DNA of 5,092 nt from Thermoleophilaceae bacterium (GCA_013811765.1 JACCUO010000113.1:1-5092), one strand, 5' to 3'; numbered from the stretch's first letter, positions 1 through 5,092 are shown. Numbers and translations are program-made. Notes: generated from the sequence alone by a model not told the origin.

Positions 1-60
1 GCCGGCGGCCGTCGCCTTCTCGATCAGGCCCAGCAGCTCGAGCTTGGTCTCGCCGCTCAC
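1..60 (-). CDS. IS3-family transposase OrfB, N-terminal fragment (runs off left edge)
   Basis: From a GTG at 60-58 the minus strand reads VSGETKLELLGLIEKATAAG to the window edge with no stop. This resembles the start of the OrfB (DDE integrase) protein of IS3-like elements, as I recall the family; the catalytic domain would lie outside the window. The GTG overlaps the OrfA stop as GTGA, so OrfB is in the -1 frame relative to OrfA, the usual IS3 arrangement. The -1 frame also stays open upstream of this GTG and reads LELFGPVPAR just before it. The real product may therefore begin earlier or be made as an OrfAB fusion by frameshifting. Only 20 codons are visible, so the assignment rests on context and a short match. 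Confidence 0.6.
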   Translation of the reverse strand, partial: MSGETKLELLGLIEKATAAG

Positions 61-407
61 GCGAGCGGGGACCGGGCCGAAAAGCTCGAGCGCTGCCTTC
101 CCCGGTGCAGGGACAGCTCCACCGCGAGCTCCTTGAGCGCCTCCGACAGCCGGGCGTTCTCCGCGCGCAGCTCCTCGATCTCGGCCTGCTCGACCGACAC
201 CGGCCGCCCCGGCCGGGAGGCGGCGAACGCCGCCAGAGCCCCGTCCTTCGCAAGCCGCCGCAGCTTGATCACCGTCGACACGTCGACCCCCCACTTGCGG
301 GCCGCGTCCGCCTGCGTCAGCTGCTGCGAGCACACCTCCAGAAACACCTGCCACTTCTCCTCCGGCGAAAGCTGCCTGCGTCGCCTGCGCGGAACATCCT
401 GGCTCAT
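57..407 (-). CDS. IS3-family transposase OrfA (helix-turn-helix protein)
   Basis: This is a small DNA-binding protein of 116 residues that would recognise the ends of its insertion sequence and act with the OrfB integrase. Residues 1-12 are a basic tail (PRRRRRQ). Residues 31-53 (TQADAARKWGVDVSTVIKLR) form the helix-turn-helix, and residues 73-100 form a leucine-zipper-like coiled coil (EIEELRAENARL, then LKELAVEL). Length and domain order fit IS3 OrfA proteins. The start was set at the ATG at 407-405, which has GGGAGG about six bases upstream; an in-frame start at 434 would add nine residues but has no such site. The last 14 or so residues (RQRSSFSARSPLA) look unlike the family, whereas the -1 frame over the same bases looks coding. 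This suggests programmed frameshifting or a one-base indel near the GGGG run at 100-103. Confidence 0.85.
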   Translation of the reverse strand: MSQDVPRRRRRQLSPEEKWQVFLEVCSQQLTQADAARKWGVDVSTVIKLRRLAKDGALAAFAASRPGRPVSVEQAEIEELRAENARLSEALKELAVELSLHRGRQRSSFSARSPLA

Positions 408-450
408 CGAAACCTCCCGGGACAAGGGCCGCACAGCGTCCCAGGCTTTG

Positions 451-479
451 GTTAAAAAACGGGTCAGGCTCTATCACAA
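451..479 (-). promoter_or_regulatory. Possible promoter upstream of IS3-like OrfA
   Basis: On the minus strand, TTGTGA (479-474) and TTTAAC (456-451) are separated by 17 bases. Each matches the sigma-70-type consensus at four of six positions, in an unusually AT-rich patch that includes six consecutive T. The patch sits 44 bases or more upstream of the OrfA ATG, where an IS3 element would carry its terminal repeat and promoter. Matches of this quality occur by chance, so this is tentative. Confidence 0.25.
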
Positions 480-514
480 GCTCAGACGCAAACCAGGGCC
501 ACCACGCGGGCGCG

Positions 515-1306
515 TCATTTCCGGGGGGTCCCTCCCTTGCGTTTGAGGCCGTGGCGAAAGCGCCAGGACTCGCTGCCGGTGTCGATGATGTGGGCGCGGT
601 GGGTGAGGCGATCGACGACGGCCTTCGCGAGCCGGGGGTCGGGGAACACTTTCGTCCACTCGCCGAAGGGCAGGTTCGTCGTGACGATCAGGCTGCCGCG
701 CTCGTGGCGTTCGGAGAGGACCTGGAAGACGAGTTCGGCGGCGCCGTCGGGCAGTGCGAGGTAGCCAAGCTCGTCAACGACGACGAGCTCGGTGCGCGCG
801 TAGCGGCGGATGACGCGGGCGAGCTCGCGGCTGCCTTGGGCTTCTTGGAGCTCGTTGGCGAGGCTGGCGAGCGTCGTGAACCTGACCCTGCGTCCCTGGT
901 GGCAGGCGCAGACCGCGAGCGCCGTGGCCAGCATCGTTTTCCCGGTGCCCGAGTCGCCGACGAAGATCACCGTTTCGCGGTCGTCGATCCAGGAGCCCTC
1001 CGCGAGCGCGGCGATCGTGGCTTGGGGGACCTTCGGGTTGTCTTGGAAGCGGAACTCCTCGAGCCGCTTGATTTGGGGGAAGCGGGCATCGATCAGGCGA
1101 CGTTTCTCGCGCCGCTCGGCGCGTTCGGCCATCTCGGCCTCAAGCAGCGCGGCGAGGTAGGCGGTCGGGGTCTGCTGCTCTCGCGTGGCTTCCTGGGCGA
1201 GCGCCTTGAAGCGTCGGCGCACGGTCGGGAGCTTGAGCGCGATCGCGTGCGCCTCGATCAGCGCCTCCAACGCAGCGGTCTGGGCGTTGCGGGCCTTGGC
1301 GGTCAT
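515..1306 (-). CDS. istB: IS21-family transposition helper ATPase IstB
   Basis: IstB is the AAA+ ATPase that binds target DNA and stimulates the IstA transposase. The 263-residue length is typical. An N-terminal helical region (1-80) precedes the AAA+ core. The Walker A motif is GDSGTGKT at 117-124 (K123, T124). Walker B is LVVVDE at 174-179 (D178, E179). A sensor-1-like IVTTNLPF follows at 207-214, and an arginine-rich DRLTHRAHI segment at 232-240. The ATG at 1306 is chosen because it overlaps the istA stop as ATGA and has GGAGG six bases upstream, inside the istA coding sequence; a longer reading from 1603 would run through istA in another frame. The overlap implies translational coupling and co-transcription with istA. 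The gene appears intact to its KRKGGTPRK C terminus. Confidence 0.95.
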   Translation of the reverse strand: MTAKARNAQTAALEALIEAHAIALKLPTVRRRFKALAQEATREQQTPTAYLAALLEAEMAERAERREKRRLIDARFPQIKRLEEFRFQDNPKVPQATIAALAEGSWIDDRETVIFVGDSGTGKTMLATALAVCACHQGRRVRFTTLASLANELQEAQGSRELARVIRRYARTELVVVDELGYLALPDGAAELVFQVLSERHERGSLIVTTNLPFGEWTKVFPDPRLAKAVVDRLTHRAHIIDTGSESWRFRHGLKRKGGTPRK

Positions 1307-2838
1307 TGGGTGCCTCCGAGCAGCTGGTCGTAGTCGGTCAGGTCGGGCGCGGGCCGCTGATGGGCCGCAAGCCGGGGCTCGAGGTTGGTGAGCTCCACCG
1401 GCACCGGGTCGCTCTCGGCGCGGCGGGCGAGGACCGCGACGGCACGCCCGTCGATCGCCCCGGCGGTGAGTGCGCCGCGGACGGCGAGCGCGACCCAGTC
1501 GGGGCCGTGCTCGCGGCAGAGCCAGACGACGTCGACCATCTGGCGGGCGGCGTCGGAGCGTCCGTAGCGGCCGGTCAGCGCCACCCACAGGTCGTCGAAG
1601 CATCCCGGCCAGGCGCCGCGGCCGCGCTCCTGGGCCAGCGCGACCGAGTGCTCAAGGCCGCCGGGCTTTCGCCGCAGCAGCTCGAGGTAGTGGTCAAGGC
1701 GGGCGCTTGTGCCGTAGCGGCCGGTGAGGCGTTCGTGGCGGGCGACCTGCAGGCCGCCGTGGCTGATCTCGATCTCACGGGCGCCGATTCGCGCGCTGAC
1801 CTTCAGCCCGGCGAGGGCGACCGGGACCGAATAGCGGTTCTGACGGATCGTGACGAGCGACTTCTGATCGACCCTCGGCGCCGCGGCCTCGGTCGCGTCA
1901 AACGGCTCGGCCGGTAACACACCCAGCAACCCCCGCTCGGCGGTGAAGGCCTCGCCGACGGTCCCCGCCCGTCCGAGGATCCGCCGGCCGAGGTCTGACT
2001 CGCAGCCCTCCAGCAGCAGCGCGTTGAGCTCAGCGAGGTCGGCGACCTGCGGGACCGGGACGAGATGGTTTCGCCGGAACCGCCCGACCTCGCCCTCGAC
2101 GCCACCCTTCTCGTGGGCGCCCTCGATCCCCGGGGTCGTGAACTGCGACTCAAACAAATAGTGCGATCTGAGCGCGACGAACCGGTCGGACTCGATCCGC
2201 CGCCGGCCCTTCAGCACCTTCTTCACCGCCGACTTGAGGTTGTCGAAACGGATCTCCGGGAACACACCGCCGAACCACCCGAACGCCTGCACGTGGAGCT
2301 CGAGGAACGCCTGCTGGGTCTCAACCAACGACGCCTGGCAAAACGCCGCCCCCGAAAACGAGGCGCGCATCACGAACAGATGGACCTTGGTCGGGGCACC
2401 GGCGAGCTCGACCAGTGCCTCGCCCCAGTCGACCTCGGCCTCGACCCCAGGCGCGTGGACCTGCGGCACGAACACCTCAGAAACCGGCCAGCCCAACTGC
2501 CGCTTCCGGACGCGCACATATTGGCGCACAGTCGACTCGCCGACATCCGCACCGTGCTCATCAACCAGACGCCGGTAGATCCGCCTGGCGGTATGGCGCT
2601 GCTTCCGCGGCGCGACGCGGTCGGCCTCGAGCCAGCCGTCGATCACGACCCGATAAGGGCCGAGCTTCGGCGCCGGCCTCGACACCGGCGGACGCTTGGC
2701 CGGCGGCACCGGCGAGGCCAGCGCATGGCGAACCGCGCGGCGATGCACACCATGGCGCTCCGCCAGCGCCCGGATCGAGAGGCCCTCTCGATCGCGGTCA
2801 CGCCTGATCTGTTCGAACTGCTCCACTCTGGTTCCCAC
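1303..2838 (-). CDS. istA: IS21-family DDE transposase IstA
   Basis: IstA is the DDE/RNase H-fold transposase of IS21 elements and works with IstB. Numbered from the GTG at 2838 it has 511 residues. A first helix-turn-helix is at about 20-42 (LSIRALAERHGVHRRAVRHA). A second DNA-binding segment is at about 78-114 (TARRIYRRLVDEHGADVGES). The catalytic core has D137 (EAEVDWGEA), D199 (IRFDNLKSAV) and probably E248 (HEKGGVEGEV). A C-terminal beta-barrel follows, with RQNRYSVPV at about 332-340. The GTG start is preferred because CGGAGG lies nine bases upstream and the protein then begins VGTRVEQFEQIRRD, as relatives do from memory. An in-frame TTG at 2877 would add 13 residues. The stop overlaps istB. 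There is no internal stop and all three acidic residues are present, so the transposase looks functional. Confidence 0.95.
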   Translation of the reverse strand: MGTRVEQFEQIRRDRDREGLSIRALAERHGVHRRAVRHALASPVPPAKRPPVSRPAPKLGPYRVVIDGWLEADRVAPRKQRHTARRIYRRLVDEHGADVGESTVRQYVRVRKRQLGWPVSEVFVPQVHAPGVEAEVDWGEALVELAGAPTKVHLFVMRASFSGAAFCQASLVETQQAFLELHVQAFGWFGGVFPEIRFDNLKSAVKKVLKGRRRIESDRFVALRSHYLFESQFTTPGIEGAHEKGGVEGEVGRFRRNHLVPVPQVADLAELNALLLEGCESDLGRRILGRAGTVGEAFTAERGLLGVLPAEPFDATEAAAPRVDQKSLVTIRQNRYSVPVALAGLKVSARIGAREIEISHGGLQVARHERLTGRYGTSARLDHYLELLRRKPGGLEHSVALAQERGRGAWPGCFDDLWVALTGRYGRSDAARQMVDVVWLCREHGPDWVALAVRGALTAGAIDGRAVAVLARRAESDPVPVELTNLEPRLAAHQRPAPDLTDYDQLLGGTQ

Positions 2839-2901
2839 TCTCTGGTGCCTCCGGTCCGCGCTCGAGATGAGCGCCAACCGTCAGGTCACAGTCGGACGGA
2901 G

Positions 2902-2949
2902 GTGGGGCCAGTTCAAGCCATCACAGTGGGGCCAGTTCAGCCCATCGTT
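2902..2949. repeat. Two tandem 24-bp repeats at the IS21 end
   Basis: The unit GTGGGGCCAGTTCA plus 10 bases occurs at 2902-2925 and 2926-2949. The first 14 bases are identical and CCATC recurs in both copies, giving 19 matches of 24. Multiple short repeats near the ends are a known IS21 feature and serve as transposase binding sites. They lie 64 to 111 bases upstream of the istA GTG, so they could also affect istA expression. Confidence 0.8.
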
Positions 2950-3646
2950 CTCTCAACGACAGCTCGACCGCCAGCGCCGGGCGAACAATCCCCTCAACTA
3001 CAACTCGAACGGGACGGTCAAGCCCGGGCGTCGGGACTGGGTCATTTCAGCGCGGATGCGACAGACCCAGGAGCGCGTCCAACGCCTGCATGAACGTGTC
3101 GCGAACCTTCGACGCCATCAGGCGCACGAGCTCACGACGATGCTCACCCGAGAGTACGGCGGCATCGGCGTCGAGACCATTGCCGTCGGCAACCTGATGT
3201 GCAACAAGCGCCTCGCCCGCCATATCGCCGATGTCGGCTGGGGCACCATTCTTCGGCAGCTTCAGTACAAGGCTGGGTGGACGGAGAGCTCGATGCTCGT
3301 TGCCGCTGACCGGTTCTACCCCTCGTCAAAGACGTGCTCCAAGTGCGGTTCAGTGAAAGCCAAGCTGGGCGTCTCAGAGCGCGTCTACGACTGCCACGAA
3401 CCTGAGTGCGGGCTGGTGATGGACCGTGACCTCAACGCGGCCCGCAACCTCGCTGAGCTCGCGCAGGTCGAGGCAGCACGCGAGGACAGGCAAACAGTAG
3501 TCGCCGCTATCGGAGCGGAGACCCTAAACGCGCGTGGAGGGCAGGTAAGACTCGGCCGCCTGGTTGAGCTCAGCCCAGCGAAACGCGAAGTCTCTGTTGT
3601 TCAAGAGGCACCCCAGCGCCGCGAGGCGCTGGTCACCGCAGCATGA
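2950..3646 (+). pseudogene. tnpB: TnpB RNA-guided nuclease, 5'-truncated by the IS21 element
   Basis: TnpB is the RNA-guided RuvC-type nuclease of IS200/IS605 and IS607 elements and the ancestor of Cas12. About 231 residues remain. In order they are: a linker (QLDRQRRANNPLNYNSNGT), a helical bridge (VQRLHERVANLRR), the RuvC-II strand IGVETIAV with its glutamate at 3173-3175, and NKRLARHIADVGWG. Next come a zinc finger with CSKC (C214, C217) and CHEPEC (C233, C238), and RuvC-III DRDLNAARNLA, with the second aspartate at 3428-3430. Residues are numbered from the frame's ATG at 2696. The N-terminal recognition half and the RuvC-I aspartate are absent. No stop interrupts the rest, so decay is recent or the remnant is kept. 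The frame stays open backwards into the IS21 end, with an ATG at 2867, so a fusion protein is possible. A complete catalytic triad is not, so nuclease activity is unlikely. The C-terminal tail (ETLNARGGQVRLGRLVELS) overlaps the expected guide-scaffold RNA. Confidence 0.85.
3613..3632 (+). repeat. Hairpin with GNRA tetraloop near the tnpB 3' end
   Basis: CCAGCGCC (3613-3620) pairs perfectly with GGCGCTGG (3625-3632) around the loop GCGA, a GNRA tetraloop closed by a C-G pair. The bases also code for tnpB residues (PQRREAL). Such a loop is a typical stable RNA motif and supports an RNA role for this segment. Confidence 0.75.
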
Positions 3647-3663
3647 GTGAGTTATCTCACTCA
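3644..3663 (+). repeat. Perfect terminal hairpin starting at the tnpB stop codon
   Basis: TGAGTGAG (3644-3651) and CTCACTCA (3656-3663) form an 8-bp stem with a TTAT loop; the tnpB TGA stop is its first three bases. Right-end palindromes of this sort are characteristic of IS200/IS605-type elements and also close the scaffold RNA. No T-run follows on either strand, so an intrinsic terminator is less likely, although it lies between two convergent genes. Confidence 0.75.
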
Positions 3664-3684
3664 GATGCGTTGGGAGGGAGAAAA

Positions 3685-4257
3685 CTAAAGACCCAGTTCG
3701 CGCACCCCGCGCTCGCCCCAGCCCAGATGGTGGGCAACCTCGTGGCGAAGCGTTCGCTCCACCTGGGCGCCGAGCAGCTCAGGGTCGTGCCCGAAGTCCC
3801 GCTCGAGGGTGTCCTGATAGATCACGATCCGGTCGGGGTAGTTCTCGCGCGCCACGGTGTCCCCGAAGTAGTGGCCGTAGGCACGGTGCTCGCGCCCGCG
3901 GTGGGACACCACCACGGGCGCTGCCTCGAGCAGCTCCTGGACCTCACGCGGTAAGCGGTCGATTGCATCGACCAACAGCACGTCGAACTCGCTCGGCGGA
4001 GCATCTGGCGGGGGCATTCGCGCCAGCGCCTCGCTGCGGCGCACGATCCGCTCGAACTCGCGCTCGTCGGGCCCCTCGCCCATCAGCGCCACCGTCCCCC
4101 ACGCTGTGAGCAGAACGAGCGCGGTAGCACCCCCGAGCAGTGTCAGCAGGTCCTCCGCCCCGGACAGCGAGGGCGGGTTCACGAGGAACAGGATGGTGCC
4201 GACGGTGAACGCCGCGGCGGCGGCGGCCTTCAGCGGAGCACGGAAAGCCTCCCTCAT
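3685..4257 (-). CDS. Membrane-anchored Zincin_1-type metallopeptidase-like protein
   Basis: The 190-residue protein has two hydrophobic segments at its N terminus: about 11-27 (AAAAAAFTVGTILFLV) and 37-59 (LLTLLGGATALVLLTAWGTV). A short acidic and basic linker follows (61-80), then a soluble domain (about 90-190). That domain matches the small zincin family: FDVLLVDAIDRLP at 91-103, YPDRIVIYQDTLE at 140-152, and the zinc motif HEVAHHLG at 172-179. H172 and H176 are the ligands and E173 the catalytic residue; E182 is a possible third ligand. Family members are usually about 120-130 residues and soluble, so the two-helix anchor is extra. The catalytic domain is likely cytoplasmic if both helices form a hairpin, but topology is inferred. 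Substrate and role are unknown. The ATG at 4257 has no clear Shine-Dalgarno site; TACCCT at 4272-4267 would suit a leaderless transcript. It is divergent from the gene at 4368 and convergent with tnpB. Confidence 0.85.
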   Translation of the reverse strand: MREAFRAPLKAAAAAAFTVGTILFLVNPPSLSGAEDLLTLLGGATALVLLTAWGTVALMGEGPDEREFERIVRRSEALARMPPPDAPPSEFDVLLVDAIDRLPREVQELLEAAPVVVSHRGREHRAYGHYFGDTVARENYPDRIVIYQDTLERDFGHDPELLGAQVERTLRHEVAHHLGWGERGVRELGL

Positions 4258-4266
4258 TACATTTCA

Positions 4267-4272
4267 AGGGTA
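4267..4272 (-). promoter_or_regulatory. Possible -10 element for the metallopeptidase gene
   Basis: TACCCT on the minus strand ends ten bases before the ATG at 4257. Such a position would start transcription close to the ATG and give a leaderless mRNA, common in actinobacteria and consistent with the missing ribosome site. No convincing -35 hexamer is seen. Confidence 0.2.
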
Positions 4273-4361
4273 GGTGGGTTATCCATTGGGCATGGCTTCG
4301 ATGGTCTCTGCCGGCACGGACCCGCGCCCGCCCTGGCGCCCATGACTGCTCTCAACGCCCC

Positions 4362-4381
4362 CACTCGATGATCATCGAGTG
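4362..4381. promoter_or_regulatory. Perfect 20-bp palindrome over the start codon (candidate operator)
   Basis: CACTCGATGA (4362-4371) is followed directly by its exact reverse complement (4372-4381), with no spacer. The ATG of the zinc-ribbon gene (4368-4370) lies inside the left half. A symmetric site is what a dimeric DNA-binding regulator would use. Alternatively, the transcript could fold and hide the start codon. Which regulator acts here, if any, cannot be told. Confidence 0.45.
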
Positions 4382-4820
4382 TCCGGCCTCCGGCTGCGCG
4401 CTTCGCTTCGTGGACAGAAAAGCCACGCTCGGCCACGGCGGTGGCCACCAGCCAAGGCCGAGCACGACCACGTGCCGCAATTGCGGGCAGGTGATCCAGT
4501 TCGGCCTGCTCATCCTCGACGGAGACGAGGTCTGGCGCGTGAGTCCCTTCGCCGGGCACGCCGACGACGTGCGGCTCGCCGAGCCGCCAGGGGGAGAGGT
4601 TGCCTACGAGCCGCGCACGGCCCCCGAGGCGGATGCCACCGTCTCCGGGCTGACCGCGGGCGACTTGCAAGCCCGGCAGCGGGCACTGGCTGCTATCGAG
4701 GGCCGAGCACCAGGAGTCGGAGCGGGAGCGGAGAGGGACGCCGTCGGCCTCGCGCTGGAGCTTGGGGTGCTCGATGAGGAGGAGACCGGCCGCGCCCGTG
4801 CGTGGCTCGCCCGGCGGTGA
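4368..4820 (+). CDS. Small Cys4 zinc-ribbon-like protein of unknown function
   Basis: I do not recognise the family. The 150-residue product begins MIIECPASGCALRF and has four cysteines in two pairs, C5/C10 and C36/C39 (CRNCG), which could hold one zinc ion as a zinc ribbon. His23 and His27 lie between the pairs. Residues 40-80 look like a small beta-rich domain (VIQFGLLILDGDEVWRVS). Residues 95-150 are helical and charged, with ALAAIEGR, then LALELGVLDEEETGRARAWL. Codon third positions are strongly G or C, as expected for a real gene here. The ATG at 4368 is the only ATG start in this frame. It has no ribosome site and lies inside a perfect palindrome, so it may be leaderless or controlled at that site. 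It is transcribed away from the metallopeptidase gene across 110 bases. A competing reading on the opposite strand is less protein-like. Confidence 0.65.
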   Translation: MIIECPASGCALRFVDRKATLGHGGGHQPRPSTTTCRNCGQVIQFGLLILDGDEVWRVSPFAGHADDVRLAEPPGGEVAYEPRTAPEADATVSGLTAGDLQARQRALAAIEGRAPGVGAGAERDAVGLALELGVLDEEETGRARAWLARR

Positions 4821-4851
4821 CCCGCGCCTCTCTTCCCGAGACGCGTTTGGC

Positions 4852-5067
4852 CTACGCGCAGCCCGACGCGCTGGGTACTTCGCCCTCGCGAGCCGGCGAC
4901 TCCGACACCAGCCGTAGCGCAGGGGGCCCGGCGCGAGCGGTGAATCGGTACACCCGCGCGGTGTTCAGCAGGTCCCGGCGGGTCTCAGAGCCCATCGGGA
5001 GCTCGAGCGCCCAGCTCTCCAGGTCCTGGGCGGCCAGTTCTGCGATGCGACGCTCCTGCCGTGTCAT
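4852..5067 (-). CDS. Small hypothetical protein, 71 residues
   Basis: This is not a recognised family. The protein begins MTRQERRIAELAAQDLESWALELPMGSETRRDLLNTARVYRFTAR when read in successive parts. The first 45 residues are charged, amphipathic and probably helical; the last 25 are proline-, serine- and glycine-rich and likely disordered. No membrane segment or metal motif is seen. The ATG at 5067 has GAGGGG ten bases upstream and is preceded directly by an in-frame TAG, so the start is well set. The gene is convergent with the zinc-ribbon gene, with 31 bases between their stops. The ATGA at the start would allow coupling to an upstream gene beyond the right edge. Confidence 0.55.
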   Translation of the reverse strand: MTRQERRIAELAAQDLESWALELPMGSETRRDLLNTARVYRFTARAGPPALRLVSESPAREGEVPSASGCA

Positions 5068-5092
5068 CTACTCGGGTCCCCTCTGGCATCCC

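Larger units (their letters stand above)
1..480 (-). mobile_element. IS3-like insertion sequence, 5' part only
   Basis: The element is defined by OrfA and the beginning of OrfB on the minus strand. Its upstream end should lie between OrfA and the istB stop, roughly 440-500. The far end is outside the window, so no terminal inverted repeat or target duplication can be checked. The right boundary given is approximate. Confidence 0.6.
515..2950 (-). mobile_element. IS21-family insertion sequence (istA-istB)
   Basis: The element is the istAB operon plus the repeat-bearing end at 2902-2949. The right boundary is placed near 2950 because tnpB-like protein sequence resumes immediately after it. The istB-side boundary must lie between 514 and the IS3-like element. 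I found no inverted copy of the GTGGGGCCAGTTCA repeat there, so that end is undefined and may be divergent or lost. Confidence 0.8.
2950..3671 (+). mobile_element. Remnant of an IS200/IS605- or IS607-type element with its right end
   Basis: The element is represented only by the tnpB 3' part and the hairpin-bearing right end. No TnpA (tyrosine HUH or serine recombinase) gene is visible, and the left end is missing. The right boundary is inferred to lie within about ten bases after the 3644-3663 hairpin, since such elements usually end shortly after a terminal palindrome. The exact cut site cannot be read from one copy. The element sits immediately beyond the stop codon of the convergent metallopeptidase gene at 3685 without damaging it. 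Confidence 0.6.
3540..3671 (+). ncRNA. Candidate TnpB guide-scaffold RNA (omega/reRNA)
   Basis: TnpB elements make a non-coding RNA from the tnpB 3' end through the right end of the element; the flanking bases then serve as guide. Here the tail of tnpB encodes a low-complexity extension, typical where protein and RNA overlap. It carries two strong hairpins, at 3613-3632 and 3644-3663. The 5' limit given is a guess from known RNA lengths. The guide would begin around 3665-3672 and read into the end of the neighbouring metallopeptidase gene. Expression and processing are not shown by the sequence. Confidence 0.45.

Noticed and set aside
451..470. T-run on the minus strand after istB as an intrinsic terminator
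   Set aside because: No stable stem directly precedes the six T; the sequence before it (GAGCCTGACCCG) does not fold back on itself.
105..546. Plus-strand frames opposite OrfA
   Set aside because: Antisense shadows of the helix-turn-helix gene; Arg/Ser/Pro-rich with no domain.
551..1333. Long plus-strand open frame of 260 codons opposite istB
   Set aside because: It mirrors the istB coding strand, which has clear Walker motifs. GC-rich genes commonly leave an open antisense frame, and the product has no recognisable domain.
1306..1917. Plus-strand open frame opposite the 3' part of istA
   Set aside because: Shadow of istA; low-complexity product rich in Ala, Gly and Asp without family features.
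2065..3093. Plus-strand open frame of 342 codons over istA 5' and the tnpB junction
   Set aside because: It crosses an element boundary and two different real genes in other frames, and the product is Arg/Pro-rich and not protein-like.
3644..3663. Hairpin as a bidirectional terminator between tnpB and the metallopeptidase gene
   Set aside because: No T-run follows the stem on either strand; a transposon-end or scaffold-RNA hairpin explains it better.
4257..4670. Minus-strand open frame of 137 codons ending in a TAATG overlap with the metallopeptidase start
   Set aside because: The TAATG junction would suit coupling, but the frame starts with TTG and has no ribosome site I could see. It lies opposite a frame with paired cysteines and a more natural composition. 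Kept as an alternative, not annotated.
1..5092. CRISPR arrays, tRNA or rRNA genes
   Set aside because: No regularly spaced repeats beyond the two IS21 end copies, and no tRNA- or rRNA-like segments were recognised by eye.

Overview
The window is GC-rich throughout, with strong G/C preference at third codon positions, Shine-Dalgarno-like GGAGG sites, and GTG or TTG starts. Together with a Zincin_1-type small metallopeptidase gene, this suggests a high-GC actinobacterium. That placement is inference; no marker gene is present.

Positions 1 to about 3670 are a nest of mobile elements. At the left edge, on the minus strand, is the front of an IS3-like element: a complete OrfA with a helix-turn-helix and leucine zipper (57-407), and the first codons of OrfB (1-60), which runs off the window. 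Next is an IS21-family element, also on the minus strand. Its istA (1303-2838) and istB (515-1306) overlap by ATGA, and a pair of 24-bp direct repeats (2902-2949) lies at its istA end. The IS21 element abuts, in frame, the 3' part of a plus-strand tnpB gene (about 2950-3646). That fragment keeps the RuvC-II glutamate, the zinc finger and the RuvC-III aspartates, but lacks the N-terminal half including the RuvC-I aspartate. Two perfect 8-bp-stem hairpins mark the 3' end of tnpB, one of them capped by a GCGA (GNRA) tetraloop. This is where the guide-scaffold (omega/reRNA) of such elements normally lies.

From 3685 to the right edge is host-like chromosome. It holds a membrane-anchored HExxH metallopeptidase (3685-4257, minus), a divergently transcribed small protein with a Cys4 zinc-ribbon-like N terminus (4368-4820, plus), and a 71-residue unknown protein (4852-5067, minus). 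A perfect 20-bp palindrome (4362-4381) covers the start codon of the zinc-ribbon gene and is the most striking regulatory signal in the window.

The best candidates for a second look are the truncated tnpB with an apparently intact RNA-scaffold end, the OrfA/OrfB -1 frame junction, and the palindrome on the start codon. I see no clearly new multi-gene system.
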